64,000 nucleotides of DNA from Orbus sasakiae. Lineage in GTDB: Bacteria; Pseudomonadota; Gammaproteobacteria; Enterobacterales; Orbaceae. The stretch's first letter is position 1. Each line of letters opens with the position of its first letter. Of this stretch, positions 34,058 through 42,074 are shown one piece after another. The stretch spans positions 558,001 to 622,000 of the forward strand of contig NZ_BAABHY010000001.1 in assembly GCF_039542345.1 (NCBI RefSeq). Reading direction: 5' to 3'. A program made the position numbers and the translations under genes. The notes below the pieces were generated by a model. It was not told the DNA's origin. It worked only from the letters and a program-made list of their open reading frames with translations, and did no database searches.

Positions 34058-35449
34058 ATGAAATGGCAGCATATTATTAAAAACGGTCAAGTCTACTGTG
34101 ATGGCCGTTTTGTTCACACTAATGTCTACATTAAAGATGGCAAAATCGCAGCACTAAGTGATCAAGATTTAGGTACTGCCGATGAGGTCACTGATGCAGC
34201 AGGATTATATGTGTTACCTGGATTGATTGACACACATATTCATTCTCGTGATCCTCAGGCCACGTATAAAGAAGATTTTTATCACAGTACTTTAGCGGCA
34301 GCAATGGGCGGCATAACAACTGTTTTTGAAATGCCTAATACGAATCCCTCAATTTGTAATGTAGCTAATCTTAAACAGCAAAAGGCTAATTTAGGATCGA
34401 AAGCTAACATTGATTTTGCAATGTGGGGATTATGCTTAGGTGATTTGAATAATCATGAATTGTTAGCATTAAACGATGCCGGTGTTGTCGCCTTTAAGTT
34501 TTTTTGGGGTTATGCGATAGATAAAAAATCACATCTTTTAATTTATAATTATAAAGAGGGTGATCCTAATGCGATTGCGCCATTATCCGATGGTGAAGTC
34601 TTCGATATTTTTAAAGCAGTAAAAGCCACTGGTAAACAGTTGGCGATTCATGCAGAAAATAGTGAAATTATGAGTCGGTTGAGTCAGCAAGTTCAGCAAG
34701 AAGGGCGATGTGATTATCAAGCTTTATTAGATGGACGCCCTGATGTTGCTGAAGCGGCAACCGTCAGTTTGGGAATTCAATTTTCTAAATTTAGTGGGAC
34801 GCCTTTGCATATTTTGCATTTGACATCGAAAGCGGGCGTTGACTTGATCCGTGATGCTAAGCAACAAGGTTTGCCTATCACGACCGAAACCTGCCCACAT
34901 TATCTTTTTTTGACGAATGAAGATTACGATCGCGTGGGTAATGAACTGAAAGTTTATCCACCAGTCAAATATCAGTCAGATCAAGATGCGTTATGGCAGG
35001 GAATTTATGATGGAACAATCACGTCAATATGCTCAGATCATGCGCCACATACTTACGCTGAAAAACAAGGGGATTTGTTTGATGTGCCTGCTGGCATGTG
35101 TGGACTCGAAACGGAGGTCCCATTACTACTCAATGCCGTCAATCAAGGTAAATTGGCATTAGAAGATGTTGCGGTATTGATGTCAGAAAATCCCGCCAAA
35201 ATTTATCATATTTACCCGAAAAAAGGAACCATTGTCGTCGGTTCTGATGCCGATTTCACGGTAGTTGATATGAATAAACAAAAAGTGTTAAGGCGTGATG
35301 ATCTGCATAGCAAAGGAAAAGTCATGGCTTATGATGGTGTCAAGGTAACGGGCATGCCGGTGGTGACTATTTTACGCGGTATAACCATTGTTAAAGATGG
35401 TCAATTAGTGAATGAAAAACAAGGCCAATTCTTAAGACCCGTTGAATAA
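34058..35449 (+). CDS. Allantoinase/hydantoinase-type cyclic amidohydrolase
   Basis: A 463-residue metal-dependent amidohydrolase that opens a cyclic amide ring. All ligands of the binuclear centre are visible: DTHIHSRD (two His), the Lys expected to be carboxylated in VAFKFFWGY, His in LAIHAENSE, His in ILHLTSKAG, and the catalytic Asp in CSDHAPH. A small beta-sandwich made of both termini includes VLPGLID and GSDADFTVVD. Similarity is strongest to AllB-type allantoinases and related dihydroorotase-like enzymes. No other allantoin genes (allC, allD, gcl) lie nearby, so the substrate is open. Good ribosome-binding site AGGGGAG. Confidence 0.8.
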   Translation: MKWQHIIKNGQVYCDGRFVHTNVYIKDGKIAALSDQDLGTADEVTDAAGLYVLPGLIDTHIHSRDPQATYKEDFYHSTLAAAMGGITTVFEMPNTNPSICNVANLKQQKANLGSKANIDFAMWGLCLGDLNNHELLALNDAGVVAFKFFWGYAIDKKSHLLIYNYKEGDPNAIAPLSDGEVFDIFKAVKATGKQLAIHAENSEIMSRLSQQVQQEGRCDYQALLDGRPDVAEAATVSLGIQFSKFSGTPLHILHLTSKAGVDLIRDAKQQGLPITTETCPHYLFLTNEDYDRVGNELKVYPPVKYQSDQDALWQGIYDGTITSICSDHAPHTYAEKQGDLFDVPAGMCGLETEVPLLLNAVNQGKLALEDVAVLMSENPAKIYHIYPKKGTIVVGSDADFTVVDMNKQKVLRRDDLHSKGKVMAYDGVKVTGMPVVTILRGITIVKDGQLVNEKQGQFLRPVE

Positions 35450-35480
35450 GCTCATTCCTAAAAGATAGTCATCAAAAATG

Positions 35481-35521
35481 CCCTTTAGTGCTTTAGTGCT
35501 TTAGTGCTAAAGGGTTTTTTA
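35481..35521 (+). terminator. Terminator with three tandem 8-bp repeats in its loop
   Basis: CCCTTTAG (35481-35488) pairs with CTAAAGGG (35507-35514), followed by seven T. TTTAGTGC occurs three times in perfect tandem (35484-35491, 35492-35499, 35500-35507), extending the loop. The repeat number could vary by slippage without loss of the stem. Confidence 0.85.
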
Positions 35522-35567
35522 TAATATATTACGCAGTTTATCAGTGGTTTAGGTTATCATTGTATTG

Positions 35568-35596
35568 TGATTTTATTTTAAAATAATATAAAATCA
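35568..35596. promoter_or_regulatory. AT-rich inverted repeat upstream of tpx
   Basis: TGATTTTA (35568-35575) and TAAAATCA (35589-35596) are perfect inverted arms around an AT-rich centre. Possibly an operator or a fragment of a terminator; no assignment is possible. Confidence 0.3.
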
Positions 35597-35753
35597 TTAG
35601 GTTAAAGATTATTTAATTAGTTATGGCAATGTATGAAATAGCTTATTAGTTGGTTGTGTTTTTTATACTTTGCAGTCATAGTATTGTCATTAGCTATCAG
35701 TATGATGAGCTTTACTCGTGTATTTAATATACATATATCAAGAGGGAATAATG

Positions 35754-36263
35754 ATGCAAAAGCGTACAAATGAAGTCACTATGAAAGGTAATCCCGTTAC
35801 ACTACTTGGTCCTAAACTAAAAGTTGGTGATAGCGCACCTGATTTTACTGTTTCTGATATGGCACTTAAACCAGTTAAACTTTCTGATTTTAAAGGTAAA
35901 GTGAAAATCATTAATGCCGTTCCATCGGTTGATACGTCGGTGTGTAATGCGCAAGTTCATCATTTTAATGTGGAAGCCGCTAAACTTAAAGATATTGTCA
36001 TTTTTTCTGTGAGTGTCGATTTGCCTTTTGCCCTTAATCGTTATTGTGCCGCTGAAGGGATTGATGCTGTTAAAGTGACATCAGATTATAAAGATTTGGA
36101 TTTTGGTCAAAAATACGGTGTGGTGATTGAAGAGTTACGTTTACTTTCTCGTGCGGTATTTGTTATCGATAAAAATGATAAAATTGTTTATGTTGAATAT
36201 GTTAAAGAAGTGGCAACTGAACCTGACTATGAAAAAGCGTTAGCCGCAGCTAAAGCGTGTTAA
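35754..36263 (+). CDS. tpx: Thiol peroxidase Tpx
   Basis: Atypical two-cysteine peroxiredoxin reducing lipid and other hydroperoxides at the expense of thioredoxin, located in the periplasm or cytosol. The 169-residue product has GNPVTLLGPKLKVGDSAPDF, the peroxidatic Cys in PSVDTSVCNAQV (Cys64), the resolving Cys in ALNRYCAAEGID, and a conserved Arg near SRAVFVID. E. coli Tpx is 168 residues. A longer in-frame start exists; AGAGGG seven bases upstream supports ATG at 35754, with 35751 as the alternative. The product ends in an extra Cys (AAAKAC), which is unusual. Confidence 0.93.
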   Translation: MQKRTNEVTMKGNPVTLLGPKLKVGDSAPDFTVSDMALKPVKLSDFKGKVKIINAVPSVDTSVCNAQVHHFNVEAAKLKDIVIFSVSVDLPFALNRYCAAEGIDAVKVTSDYKDLDFGQKYGVVIEELRLLSRAVFVIDKNDKIVYVEYVKEVATEPDYEKALAAAKAC

Positions 36264-36276
36264 TCTTTGCCAATTT

Positions 36277-36308
36277 GTTTATTCTCTCGCTTAGTCGAGA
36301 GAATAAAC
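36277..36308. terminator. Perfect 13-bp hairpin after tpx
   Basis: GTTTATTCTCTCG and CGAGAGAATAAAC pair perfectly around CTTAGT, 13 bases after the tpx stop. T-rich sequence follows only after a gap, so it may terminate inefficiently or stabilise the tpx mRNA. Confidence 0.65.
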
Positions 36309-36381
36309 GTAGGCTACTATTTAATTTTTAAATTAATTTGATTATAATTATAGCTCTTCTTCGTGCTATTTAGTTCCTATC

Positions 36382-37575
36382 ATGCATTTATATCCTATTA
36401 TTGATCGTTCAAGAGCGTGGTCAGCAATCTTGTGTTTGGCTTTTGCTGCGTTTGTTTTTAATACCACCGAGTTTGTGCCCGTTGGCTTACTGCCTAATAT
36501 TGCGGCAAGTTTTGATATGAGTGTTGCTAAGACGGGATTACTCATTACTATTTATGCTTGGGCTGTATCACTGCTCTCGTTGCCATTGACCATTTTAACG
36601 GCAAAATTTGAGCGTAAAAAACTGTTAATTTTTCTGTTTGTGCTGTTTATTTCGAGTCATATTTTGGCGGGATTTGCTTGGGACTTTATCAGTTTAATGA
36701 TCGGCCGAATTGGTATTGCTTGTGCGCATGCGGTATTTTGGGCGATTACAACCCCACTTGCAGTCAGGCTGGCACCTAATGGTAAACGTGCAAAAGCCAT
36801 GGGCTTTATTGTGGCTGGCTCATCAATGGCAATTGTATTAGGTGTGCCTATTGGTACGATGATTGGGCAATTGGTCGGTTGGCGGATTACATTTTTATGT
36901 ATTGGCGCTGTTGCCTTTGCCGTCATGCTGGCTTTAATCTATTTATTACCAACTTTACCTAGCAGTAATACGCAATCACTGCGTAATATGCCGTCATTGC
37001 TACGACGTCCTGCATTACTGCATATCTTTATGTTAACGGCGATTGTCATTACAGGTCACTTTACCGCTTATACGTATATCACGCCATTTATGCATCGTAT
37101 TGGCGGGTTTGATGAACAATTCGTCGTATTCCTATTATTATGTATTGGTTTGTCAGGTATTTTTGGCAGTGTGTTATTCGCCAAGTATTCAGATAAATAT
37201 CCGATTGCTTCGTTTATTTATACGTTAATATTGCTAGCATTATGTTTAGTGTTGTTTTATGTGTCAGCATTACATGCATATAGTGCCGTATTATTGTGTT
37301 TAGTGTGGGGAACCGTCATTACGATGTTTGGTATGCTTATGCAAAGCAAAGTGCTTGAAGTCGCACCTGATGGTACGGATATTGCGATGTCTGTTTATTC
37401 TGGGATTTATAATATTGGTATTGGTGGCGGAGCCCTCGTTGGAAGTCAAGTATTAGTTCATCTTACTATTGGCGAGATTGGTTATATTGGCGCTCTGTTT
37501 GTCACGGTTGCACTTGTGATTTTTGTGATTTGGTCACGACATTTTTGGATAAGTGGGCAAAAAAATGCCCAATAA
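36382..37575 (+). CDS. sotB: Sugar efflux transporter SotB
   Basis: Inner-membrane major facilitator exporter of arabinose, IPTG and related sugars in E. coli (396 residues; 397 here). It shows the family opening SRAWSAILCLAFAAFVFNTTEF followed by VPVGLLPNIA (quoted separately: FVFNTTEFVPVGLLP), the loop PNGKRAKAMGFIVAGSS, and GVPIGTMIGQLVGWR. About 12 membrane segments. Stand-alone gene. Its stop codon lies inside a small hairpin. Confidence 0.9.
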   Translation: MHLYPIIDRSRAWSAILCLAFAAFVFNTTEFVPVGLLPNIAASFDMSVAKTGLLITIYAWAVSLLSLPLTILTAKFERKKLLIFLFVLFISSHILAGFAWDFISLMIGRIGIACAHAVFWAITTPLAVRLAPNGKRAKAMGFIVAGSSMAIVLGVPIGTMIGQLVGWRITFLCIGAVAFAVMLALIYLLPTLPSSNTQSLRNMPSLLRRPALLHIFMLTAIVITGHFTAYTYITPFMHRIGGFDEQFVVFLLLCIGLSGIFGSVLFAKYSDKYPIASFIYTLILLALCLVLFYVSALHAYSAVLLCLVWGTVITMFGMLMQSKVLEVAPDGTDIAMSVYSGIYNIGIGGGALVGSQVLVHLTIGEIGYIGALFVTVALVIFVIWSRHFWISGQKNAQ

Positions 37576-37586
37576 AATTATTGGGC
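37567..37586 (+). terminator. Hairpin overlapping the sotB stop codon
   Basis: GCCCAATAA (containing the stop codon) pairs with TTATTGGGC, leaving only AA between the arms, so the top would open to a slightly larger loop. It is preceded by a run of A and followed by CTAATAT, so termination is possible but weak. Confidence 0.45.
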
Positions 37587-37827
37587 TAATATAAGGAATA
37601 GGAAAACAATGAATAATCATTGAGGTTCTAGTATGCCTAGATTATTCAGGTTTGTCTGTAAGGCTACTGCAAGTGTTTATTAAAGAGTGTTTTGTTTATC
37701 GCTAGTAATTGTTAAGTGATTGTTAAGCATTATTTGCTAAACACTATTCATTATTTATCTATCATCATTAACGTATTGATTTTAGGTTGTATTTTTTCAA
37801 CACTGTATTTATGAAGTCGTTATAAGC

Positions 37828-38475
37828 ATGTTAAATCGAGCTCTGAATTTTTTGATTGTTTTATTTGTCATTTTAGTCGTTGGAATTGAGACCCATACTT
37901 ATTGGCTCAACCAGCTTAGACCATGGCAACCTGCTTCGCCAATTGGGCGAATTATTTTTTATTATAGCTTTTTTACGGTGCTTTCAAATATTATGTTGGC
38001 ACTGAGTTGTTTGATTTTAACCTTTAAGCCAAACTGCTCAAACCTGCTATTTAATGTCATTCGTTTAAATGGTTTAGTTGGTGTGTTGATCACGATGATT
38101 GTCTATAACTTAATGTTAAGAGGAATACATCGTCCACCAACTGTTTTATTGCAATTTGCAAATGAAAGTTTACATGTGGTGATTCCATTATTAGGGCTGA
38201 TAAGTTGGTTAATTTATGGCCCTTTCTATCGAATGCAATTCAAGGTTATTGTGTATGCCTTTTTGACTTTGCTTACCTATGGTGTTTATATTTTTATGCG
38301 CGGTTACTATACGAATTTGTATCCGTATCCTTTTATTAATGTTAATCGAGTAGGATATGAAAACGCATTTATCGCTGTTATTGCAATTGCTGTTTTATTT
38401 GTCTGCCTTGTATTATTATTAAAAGCAGTTGAATTTATTCGTTTAAAGTTAAAATACCAAATTATTCATCATTAG
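37828..38475 (+). CDS. Pr6Pr-like integral membrane protein
   Basis: A 215-residue, very hydrophobic protein with about six membrane segments. It resembles the Pr6Pr/FAR-17a (AIG1-type) family: an early YYSFFTVLSNIM stretch, LRGIHRPP in the central loop, NESLHVVIPLLGLISWLIYGP, and the late YPYPFINVNRVGYEN motif. No enzymatic function is established for bacterial members that I can name. It sits 9 bases before grxB, so the two are probably cotranscribed, but a functional tie to the glutaredoxin is unproven. Confidence 0.75.
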   Translation: MLNRALNFLIVLFVILVVGIETHTYWLNQLRPWQPASPIGRIIFYYSFFTVLSNIMLALSCLILTFKPNCSNLLFNVIRLNGLVGVLITMIVYNLMLRGIHRPPTVLLQFANESLHVVIPLLGLISWLIYGPFYRMQFKVIVYAFLTLLTYGVYIFMRGYYTNLYPYPFINVNRVGYENAFIAVIAIAVLFVCLVLLLKAVEFIRLKLKYQIIHH

Positions 38476-38484
38476 GAGGGTATT

Positions 38485-39135
38485 ATGCAGTTATATGTTT
38501 ATGACCATTGTCCATTTTGTGTACGCGCAAGGATGATTTTTGGACTGAAAAACATTGCGTTTGAATTGAAAATATTAGCCAATGATGATGAACAAACACC
38601 CATTAGCATGATTGGTAAAAAGATGTTACCCATTTTACATAAAGATGATGGTTGTTATCTTCCTGAAAGCTTAGATATTGTGAATTACATTGACAAGCAT
38701 TATGGCAACGCGCCGATTTTAACTGGGGCAACATCTCAAGCAATCGCAGATATTTTAAATGAAATTCAAACGGTGGATTATATTTTAGTTTATCCGCGTC
38801 TGGTACAGCTAAAATTACCTGAATTTGCCACGCAAAGTGCAAGGGATTACTTTGAAAACAGAAAGCAAGCAAGATCAGGCCCTTTTGCTGAGTGTTTAGC
38901 AAAAACAGCACAGATTTCACAGCACGTTGAAGCAATTTTAGCAAAATTGGTTCCCCTTATAAAATCTCACGATGCGTGTCATGGCGAAATATCAATGGAT
39001 GATATTTGTTTATTTCCCGTATTACGTAATTTGACCTGTGTAAAAGGGTTGCATTTCCCCGAATCGGTAAAAGCGTATGTTGAATCTATGGCGAAACACA
39101 GTCAGATTAATCTTTATTTTGATCAAGCTGTTTAG
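38485..39135 (+). CDS. grxB: Glutaredoxin 2 (GrxB)
   Basis: Cytosolic glutathione-dependent disulfide oxidoreductase with a glutathione-transferase-like fold. The 216-residue product (E. coli: 215) has the redox site YDHCPFCVRAR (CPFC) near the N-terminus, the cis-proline region KKMLPILHKDDG, and PESLDIVNYID. The C-terminal helical domain (SMDDICLFPVLRNLTCVKG, first part SMDDICLFPVLRNLT) matches the family. A strong AGGAGGG ribosome-binding site lies just upstream. Confidence 0.94.
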   Translation: MQLYVYDHCPFCVRARMIFGLKNIAFELKILANDDEQTPISMIGKKMLPILHKDDGCYLPESLDIVNYIDKHYGNAPILTGATSQAIADILNEIQTVDYILVYPRLVQLKLPEFATQSARDYFENRKQARSGPFAECLAKTAQISQHVEAILAKLVPLIKSHDACHGEISMDDICLFPVLRNLTCVKGLHFPESVKAYVESMAKHSQINLYFDQAV

Positions 39136-39167
39136 TTAGTTATCCATTGCTTAGGCAGTTTAGGGCT

Positions 39168-39200
39168 AAAAGGCGAATCATCCATTTTTTCGCCTTTTTT
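39168..39200 (+). terminator. Rho-independent terminator after grxB
   Basis: AAAAGGCGAA (39168-39177) pairs with TTCGCCTTTT (39189-39198) and continues into T. Clear intrinsic terminator. Confidence 0.88.
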
Positions 39201-39383
39201 ATTGCTATTTGGTAGGTTTATTTTAGTCGCTTTTTTTTAATGGTTTTTACCGCCGATCTTCGTTCTTACGCACAAACAAGCTTGTATGGCTTATTTATCA
39301 ATAAAACCCCCATTTTCAAGATCACAAATCCCATTCGAGATTTAATCTTGATTTATTCAGCTATGTAAGGTGAATCCTTTTAT

Positions 39384-39397
39384 TTGATCTAAATCAA
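39384..39397. promoter_or_regulatory. Consensus FNR-binding site upstream of the iron operon
   Basis: TTGATCTAAATCAA matches TTGAT-N4-ATCAA perfectly. Its centre is about 32-38 bases upstream of a -10-like TATATA/TATAAA tract (39422-39431), giving a position near -42 to -47, as in class II activation. Anaerobic activation is inferred. Confidence 0.7.
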
Positions 39398-39428
39398 AAA
39401 ATAAGAATAAAGTTGAAATTTTATATAT

Positions 39429-39474
39429 AAATGAGAATTATTTTTATTTACTATTGATAATTACTATCATTAGC
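39429..39474. promoter_or_regulatory. Fur-box-like sequences at the iron-operon start
   Basis: AATGAGAATTATTTTTATT (39430-39448) and GATAATTACTATCATTAGC (39456-39474) resemble the GATAATGATAATCATTATC Fur consensus, the second more closely. They overlap or follow the likely transcription start, a position suited to iron-dependent repression. Confidence 0.65.
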
Positions 39475-39516
39475 AATAATATATTAAACCAATTAATCGG
39501 AAAAGTTGGGCGCAGT

Positions 39517-40158
39517 ATGTTTAACCACATCCAAAAGCTATCTATCACAATACTTTCATTATTTATTTTTGTTTTTGCCGCTAATGCTGACATTAATTTG
39601 CCAACACCTCAAACCAAAGAGGGGATGGGCATTTTTGACGCACTGAAAAGACGATCATCAACACCAGGTGGTGGTTTTGGCGTTGGCAACGTGTCAGATC
39701 AAGAATTATCAACCCTATTATGGGCAGCAAGCGGTTTAAATCGCGGTAAACGTGGTTGGACTGTTCCTATGGCTAATGGTAAACCCCCTTATGTACGGAT
39801 TTATGTCGCTGGTGAAAACGGTGTCTTTCGTTATGAATGGGATGGGCAGTATTTGCAAGAAATTAGCACTAACGATATTCGCGGTGATATTGGGCAACAA
39901 GCCTTTACCAAACGTGCTGCATACTCATTGATTTTTGTCACGGATGGTACGGCATTAGCTGATTTTAATGATAATGAAAAAGCCAATAATTTTAGCCAAA
40001 TTGCGGTTGGTGCGATGAGTCAAAATATGTATCTAGCGGCTGCATCACTTAAATTAAATGTACGCTATATTCATTCGATTAAGCCCGAAATAATTCGGAC
40101 TGAATTAAAACTTGCAGATAACGATCAACCGATCGGTATCATGCTATTAGGTAAATAG
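39517..40158 (+). CDS. Exported nitroreductase-family (SagB-like) protein
   Basis: A 213-residue protein of the flavin-dependent nitroreductase fold. A signal peptide (IQKLSITILSLFIFVFA with probable ANA cleavage) directs it to the periplasm, unusual for this cytosolic family. The mature part has LPTPQTKEGMGIFDALKRRSS (first part LPTPQTKEGMGI), LSTLLWAASGLNRG, a short AAYSLIFVTDG core and the terminal QPIGIMLLGK. SagB-type members often use FMN. As first gene of an iron-uptake operon it may reduce ferric iron or a chelate; that is inference. I chose the ATG at 39517 because it gives a clean signal peptide. Confidence 0.75.
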   Translation: MFNHIQKLSITILSLFIFVFAANADINLPTPQTKEGMGIFDALKRRSSTPGGGFGVGNVSDQELSTLLWAASGLNRGKRGWTVPMANGKPPYVRIYVAGENGVFRYEWDGQYLQEISTNDIRGDIGQQAFTKRAAYSLIFVTDGTALADFNDNEKANNFSQIAVGAMSQNMYLAAASLKLNVRYIHSIKPEIIRTELKLADNDQPIGIMLLGK

Positions 40159-40169
40159 AGGACAAACTG

Positions 40170-41360
40170 GTGAAAAAATTTATAACGATAGGGATTTTAT
40201 TATTATCAAGCTTGTTTGTTTTCCAATCATCCGCTGAGGCAGCACAGAAAAAACAGTATGATAGCTGGAATGCGTTAGTTGATGAAATGGATATTTTACT
40301 TAATCAATCCTATGATGCCTACTTTGTAAAAGATATCGATGGTGCAAAGGCGCTTGTCAATCAAGCCTATTTTGGTTTTTATGAAAAACATGGTATTGAA
40401 CGAGCGGTCATGTCTTATATTTCTGGTAAGCGTGGTACGGATACCGAATATCAATTTGCGAAAATTAAACGTTTGATGACCGATAAAGCACCTAACAAGT
40501 CGGTTAGAGCGGAAATTGATGTGATTTTAAAAATGTTGCATGAAGATGCCAATGAGCTAGATGGTAAAAAAGATAGCGGCTGGAGTGCCTTTTTAGCTTC
40601 ATTAATCATTATTTTGCGCGAAGGAACGGAAGCCATTCTAGTGATTGCAGCGATTTCGGCATATTTAATTCGCTCAGGCAATCAATCAATGGTAAAAACC
40701 GTCTATTTAAGCTCATTTGCGGCAATTATTGCCAGTGTAGCTGCCGCTTATGCGATTTATTATCTGTTTGATATTGGCGGTGCAAATCAGGAGATTGTTG
40801 AAGGTGTTGCTATGCTACTTGCAACGGTTGTCCTCTTCTTCGTCAGTAACTGGATGATATCTAAAGCGGAAGCGCAAGCCTGGAAACATTACGTTGAAGA
40901 TAAGGTCAAAACGGCGGTTGCCACTGGTAGCGGCTTTGCATTAGGTGGCGCGGCGTTTTTATCTGTATTTAGGGAAGGCGCTGAAACCATTCTATTTTAT
41001 CAAGCAATGCTCGCTGATGCTAAAGAACACACCAATATGATTTGGTTAGGACTTGGCTTAGGTTGCTTGATTTTAGTTGCCATATTTTTAATTATTCGTT
41101 TTGGTTCAATGAAACTGCCATTAAAACCATTCTTTATTGGTACCAGCATTTTGATGTACATCATGGCGATCTCGTTTGCAGGTGGTGGCGTCAAAGAGTT
41201 GCAAGAAGCGGATATTGTATCTGTGACCCCGGTTGATTTTATTCATTCGGTTGAGCTTTTAGGTATTTACCCAACGGTTGAAACACTAATTCCACAAATT
41301 ATCATGGTGTTAATTGTGGTTGCGTCAATTATTTATTATCGTAAGAAACACCAATATTAG
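40170..41360 (+). CDS. FTR1-family iron permease (FetM/EfeU-like)
   Basis: Inner-membrane iron permease of 396 residues. A signal peptide (GILLLSSLFVFQSSAEA) and a helical periplasmic domain of about 105 residues precede seven membrane segments. The two iron-transport motifs are present: REGTEA in the first membrane region and REGAET later, with EAQAWKHYVEDK in a loop. The periplasmic domain makes it FetM-like rather than EfeU-like. GTG start with AGAGGAC eight bases upstream. Followed by the P19 protein, its usual partner in ferrous-iron uptake (Campylobacter cj1658-cj1659, E. coli FetMP). Confidence 0.88.
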   Translation: MKKFITIGILLLSSLFVFQSSAEAAQKKQYDSWNALVDEMDILLNQSYDAYFVKDIDGAKALVNQAYFGFYEKHGIERAVMSYISGKRGTDTEYQFAKIKRLMTDKAPNKSVRAEIDVILKMLHEDANELDGKKDSGWSAFLASLIIILREGTEAILVIAAISAYLIRSGNQSMVKTVYLSSFAAIIASVAAAYAIYYLFDIGGANQEIVEGVAMLLATVVLFFVSNWMISKAEAQAWKHYVEDKVKTAVATGSGFALGGAAFLSVFREGAETILFYQAMLADAKEHTNMIWLGLGLGCLILVAIFLIIRFGSMKLPLKPFFIGTSILMYIMAISFAGGGVKELQEADIVSVTPVDFIHSVELLGIYPTVETLIPQIIMVLIVVASIIYYRKKHQY

Positions 41361-41401
41361 TTTTTATAGCGATTATTTGCATAATCTTTAAGGAGTATTT
41401 A

Positions 41402-41968
41402 ATGAAAAAATTAGCACTAGCAGTAGGAATTTCATCTCTATTAGCGTTATCTTCTTTTGCACACGCAGCTCCTGCACCAGCACCGGGCGAACAAGTTGGA
41501 TTTGAGGAGTTCCCAATTGGTGACGAAGTCACAGTCGGTCCTTTACATATTTCAGCTGTTTATTTCCAACCTGTTGATATGGAACCTGCTGGAATGGGTG
41601 GACTTGCTGCATCAAAATCTGACATGCACTTAGAAGCTGATATTTCAGCAGCAGAAGGTAATGAGTTAGGCTACGGTGTAGGTGATTTTGTTCCTTACCT
41701 AAGTGTAAAATACAAAATTCAAAAAACAGGTAGCAATAAACTTATCGAAGGTAACTTCATGCCTATGAGTGCATCAGATGGCCCTCACTATGGTAACAAT
41801 GTGAAACTTGATGGTGCAGGTAAATATAAAATCACGTTCATTATTGAAAATCCTGAAAAACAAGGTTACTTATTACACGTTGATAAAGAAACCGGTGTAG
41901 AAGGCCGTTTCTGGAAAAAACCGATTGAAGTATCTTGGGACTTTGACTTTATTCCACGTGCTTGGTAA
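41402..41968 (+). CDS. Periplasmic P19-family iron-uptake protein (FetP-like)
   Basis: A 188-residue periplasmic protein; relatives dimerise, bind copper and deliver iron to the FTR1 permease. Signal peptide MKKLALAVGISSLLALSSF with cleavage near AHA. Metal-site residues fit the family: Met/Glu in QPVDMEPAGM, His in SDMHLEAD, His in GPHYGNN and a His in YLLHVDKET. The mature N-terminus is Pro/Ala-rich (APAPAPGEQ). Strong AAGGAG ribosome-binding site and a hairpin after the gene suggest higher expression than downstream genes. Confidence 0.9.
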   Translation: MKKLALAVGISSLLALSSFAHAAPAPAPGEQVGFEEFPIGDEVTVGPLHISAVYFQPVDMEPAGMGGLAASKSDMHLEADISAAEGNELGYGVGDFVPYLSVKYKIQKTGSNKLIEGNFMPMSASDGPHYGNNVKLDGAGKYKITFIIENPEKQGYLLHVDKETGVEGRFWKKPIEVSWDFDFIPRAW

Positions 41969-41995
41969 GTTTTTTGTTGTAAGAATATAATAAAA

Positions 41996-42025
41996 TGGGT
42001 TAATAGGTTATGATCTATTAACCCA
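41996..42025 (+). terminator. Intra-operon hairpin after the P19 gene
   Basis: TGGGTTAATAG and CTATTAACCCA pair perfectly around eight bases, followed a few bases on by a short T-run. It probably causes partial termination or protects the upstream mRNA. Confidence 0.65.
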
Positions 42026-42074
42026 AATCATTTTTAGATTTATCGAAAAATCTTCAATTCTATTGGACAGCTTT

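Larger units (their letters stand above)
35450..35753. other. 304-bp intergenic region between the amidohydrolase and tpx
   Basis: Holds the amidohydrolase terminator with an unusual tandem repeat in its loop and an AT-rich inverted repeat (both listed separately), then the presumed tpx promoter region and ribosome-binding site AGAGGG (35741-35746). No gene is visible. Confidence 0.7.
39136..39516. other. 381-bp region between grxB and the iron operon
   Basis: Contains the grxB terminator, an inverted repeat TCAAGAT (39316-39322) / ATCTTGA (39345-39351), a consensus FNR site, a -10-like TATATAAATA tract and Fur-box-like sequences. An open frame beginning at 39454 runs into the next gene, but its first 21 codons overlap the Fur region and are unlikely to be translated. 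Confidence 0.75.

Noticed and set aside
35484..35507. Tandem repeats as a CRISPR-like array
   Set aside because: The units are 8 bp, directly abutting and without spacers, and they form the loop of a terminator.
39454..39516. Upstream start of the nitroreductase-like gene
   Set aside because: These codons overlap the Fur-like operator and would bury the signal peptide. The ATG at 39517 gives a proper signal peptide.
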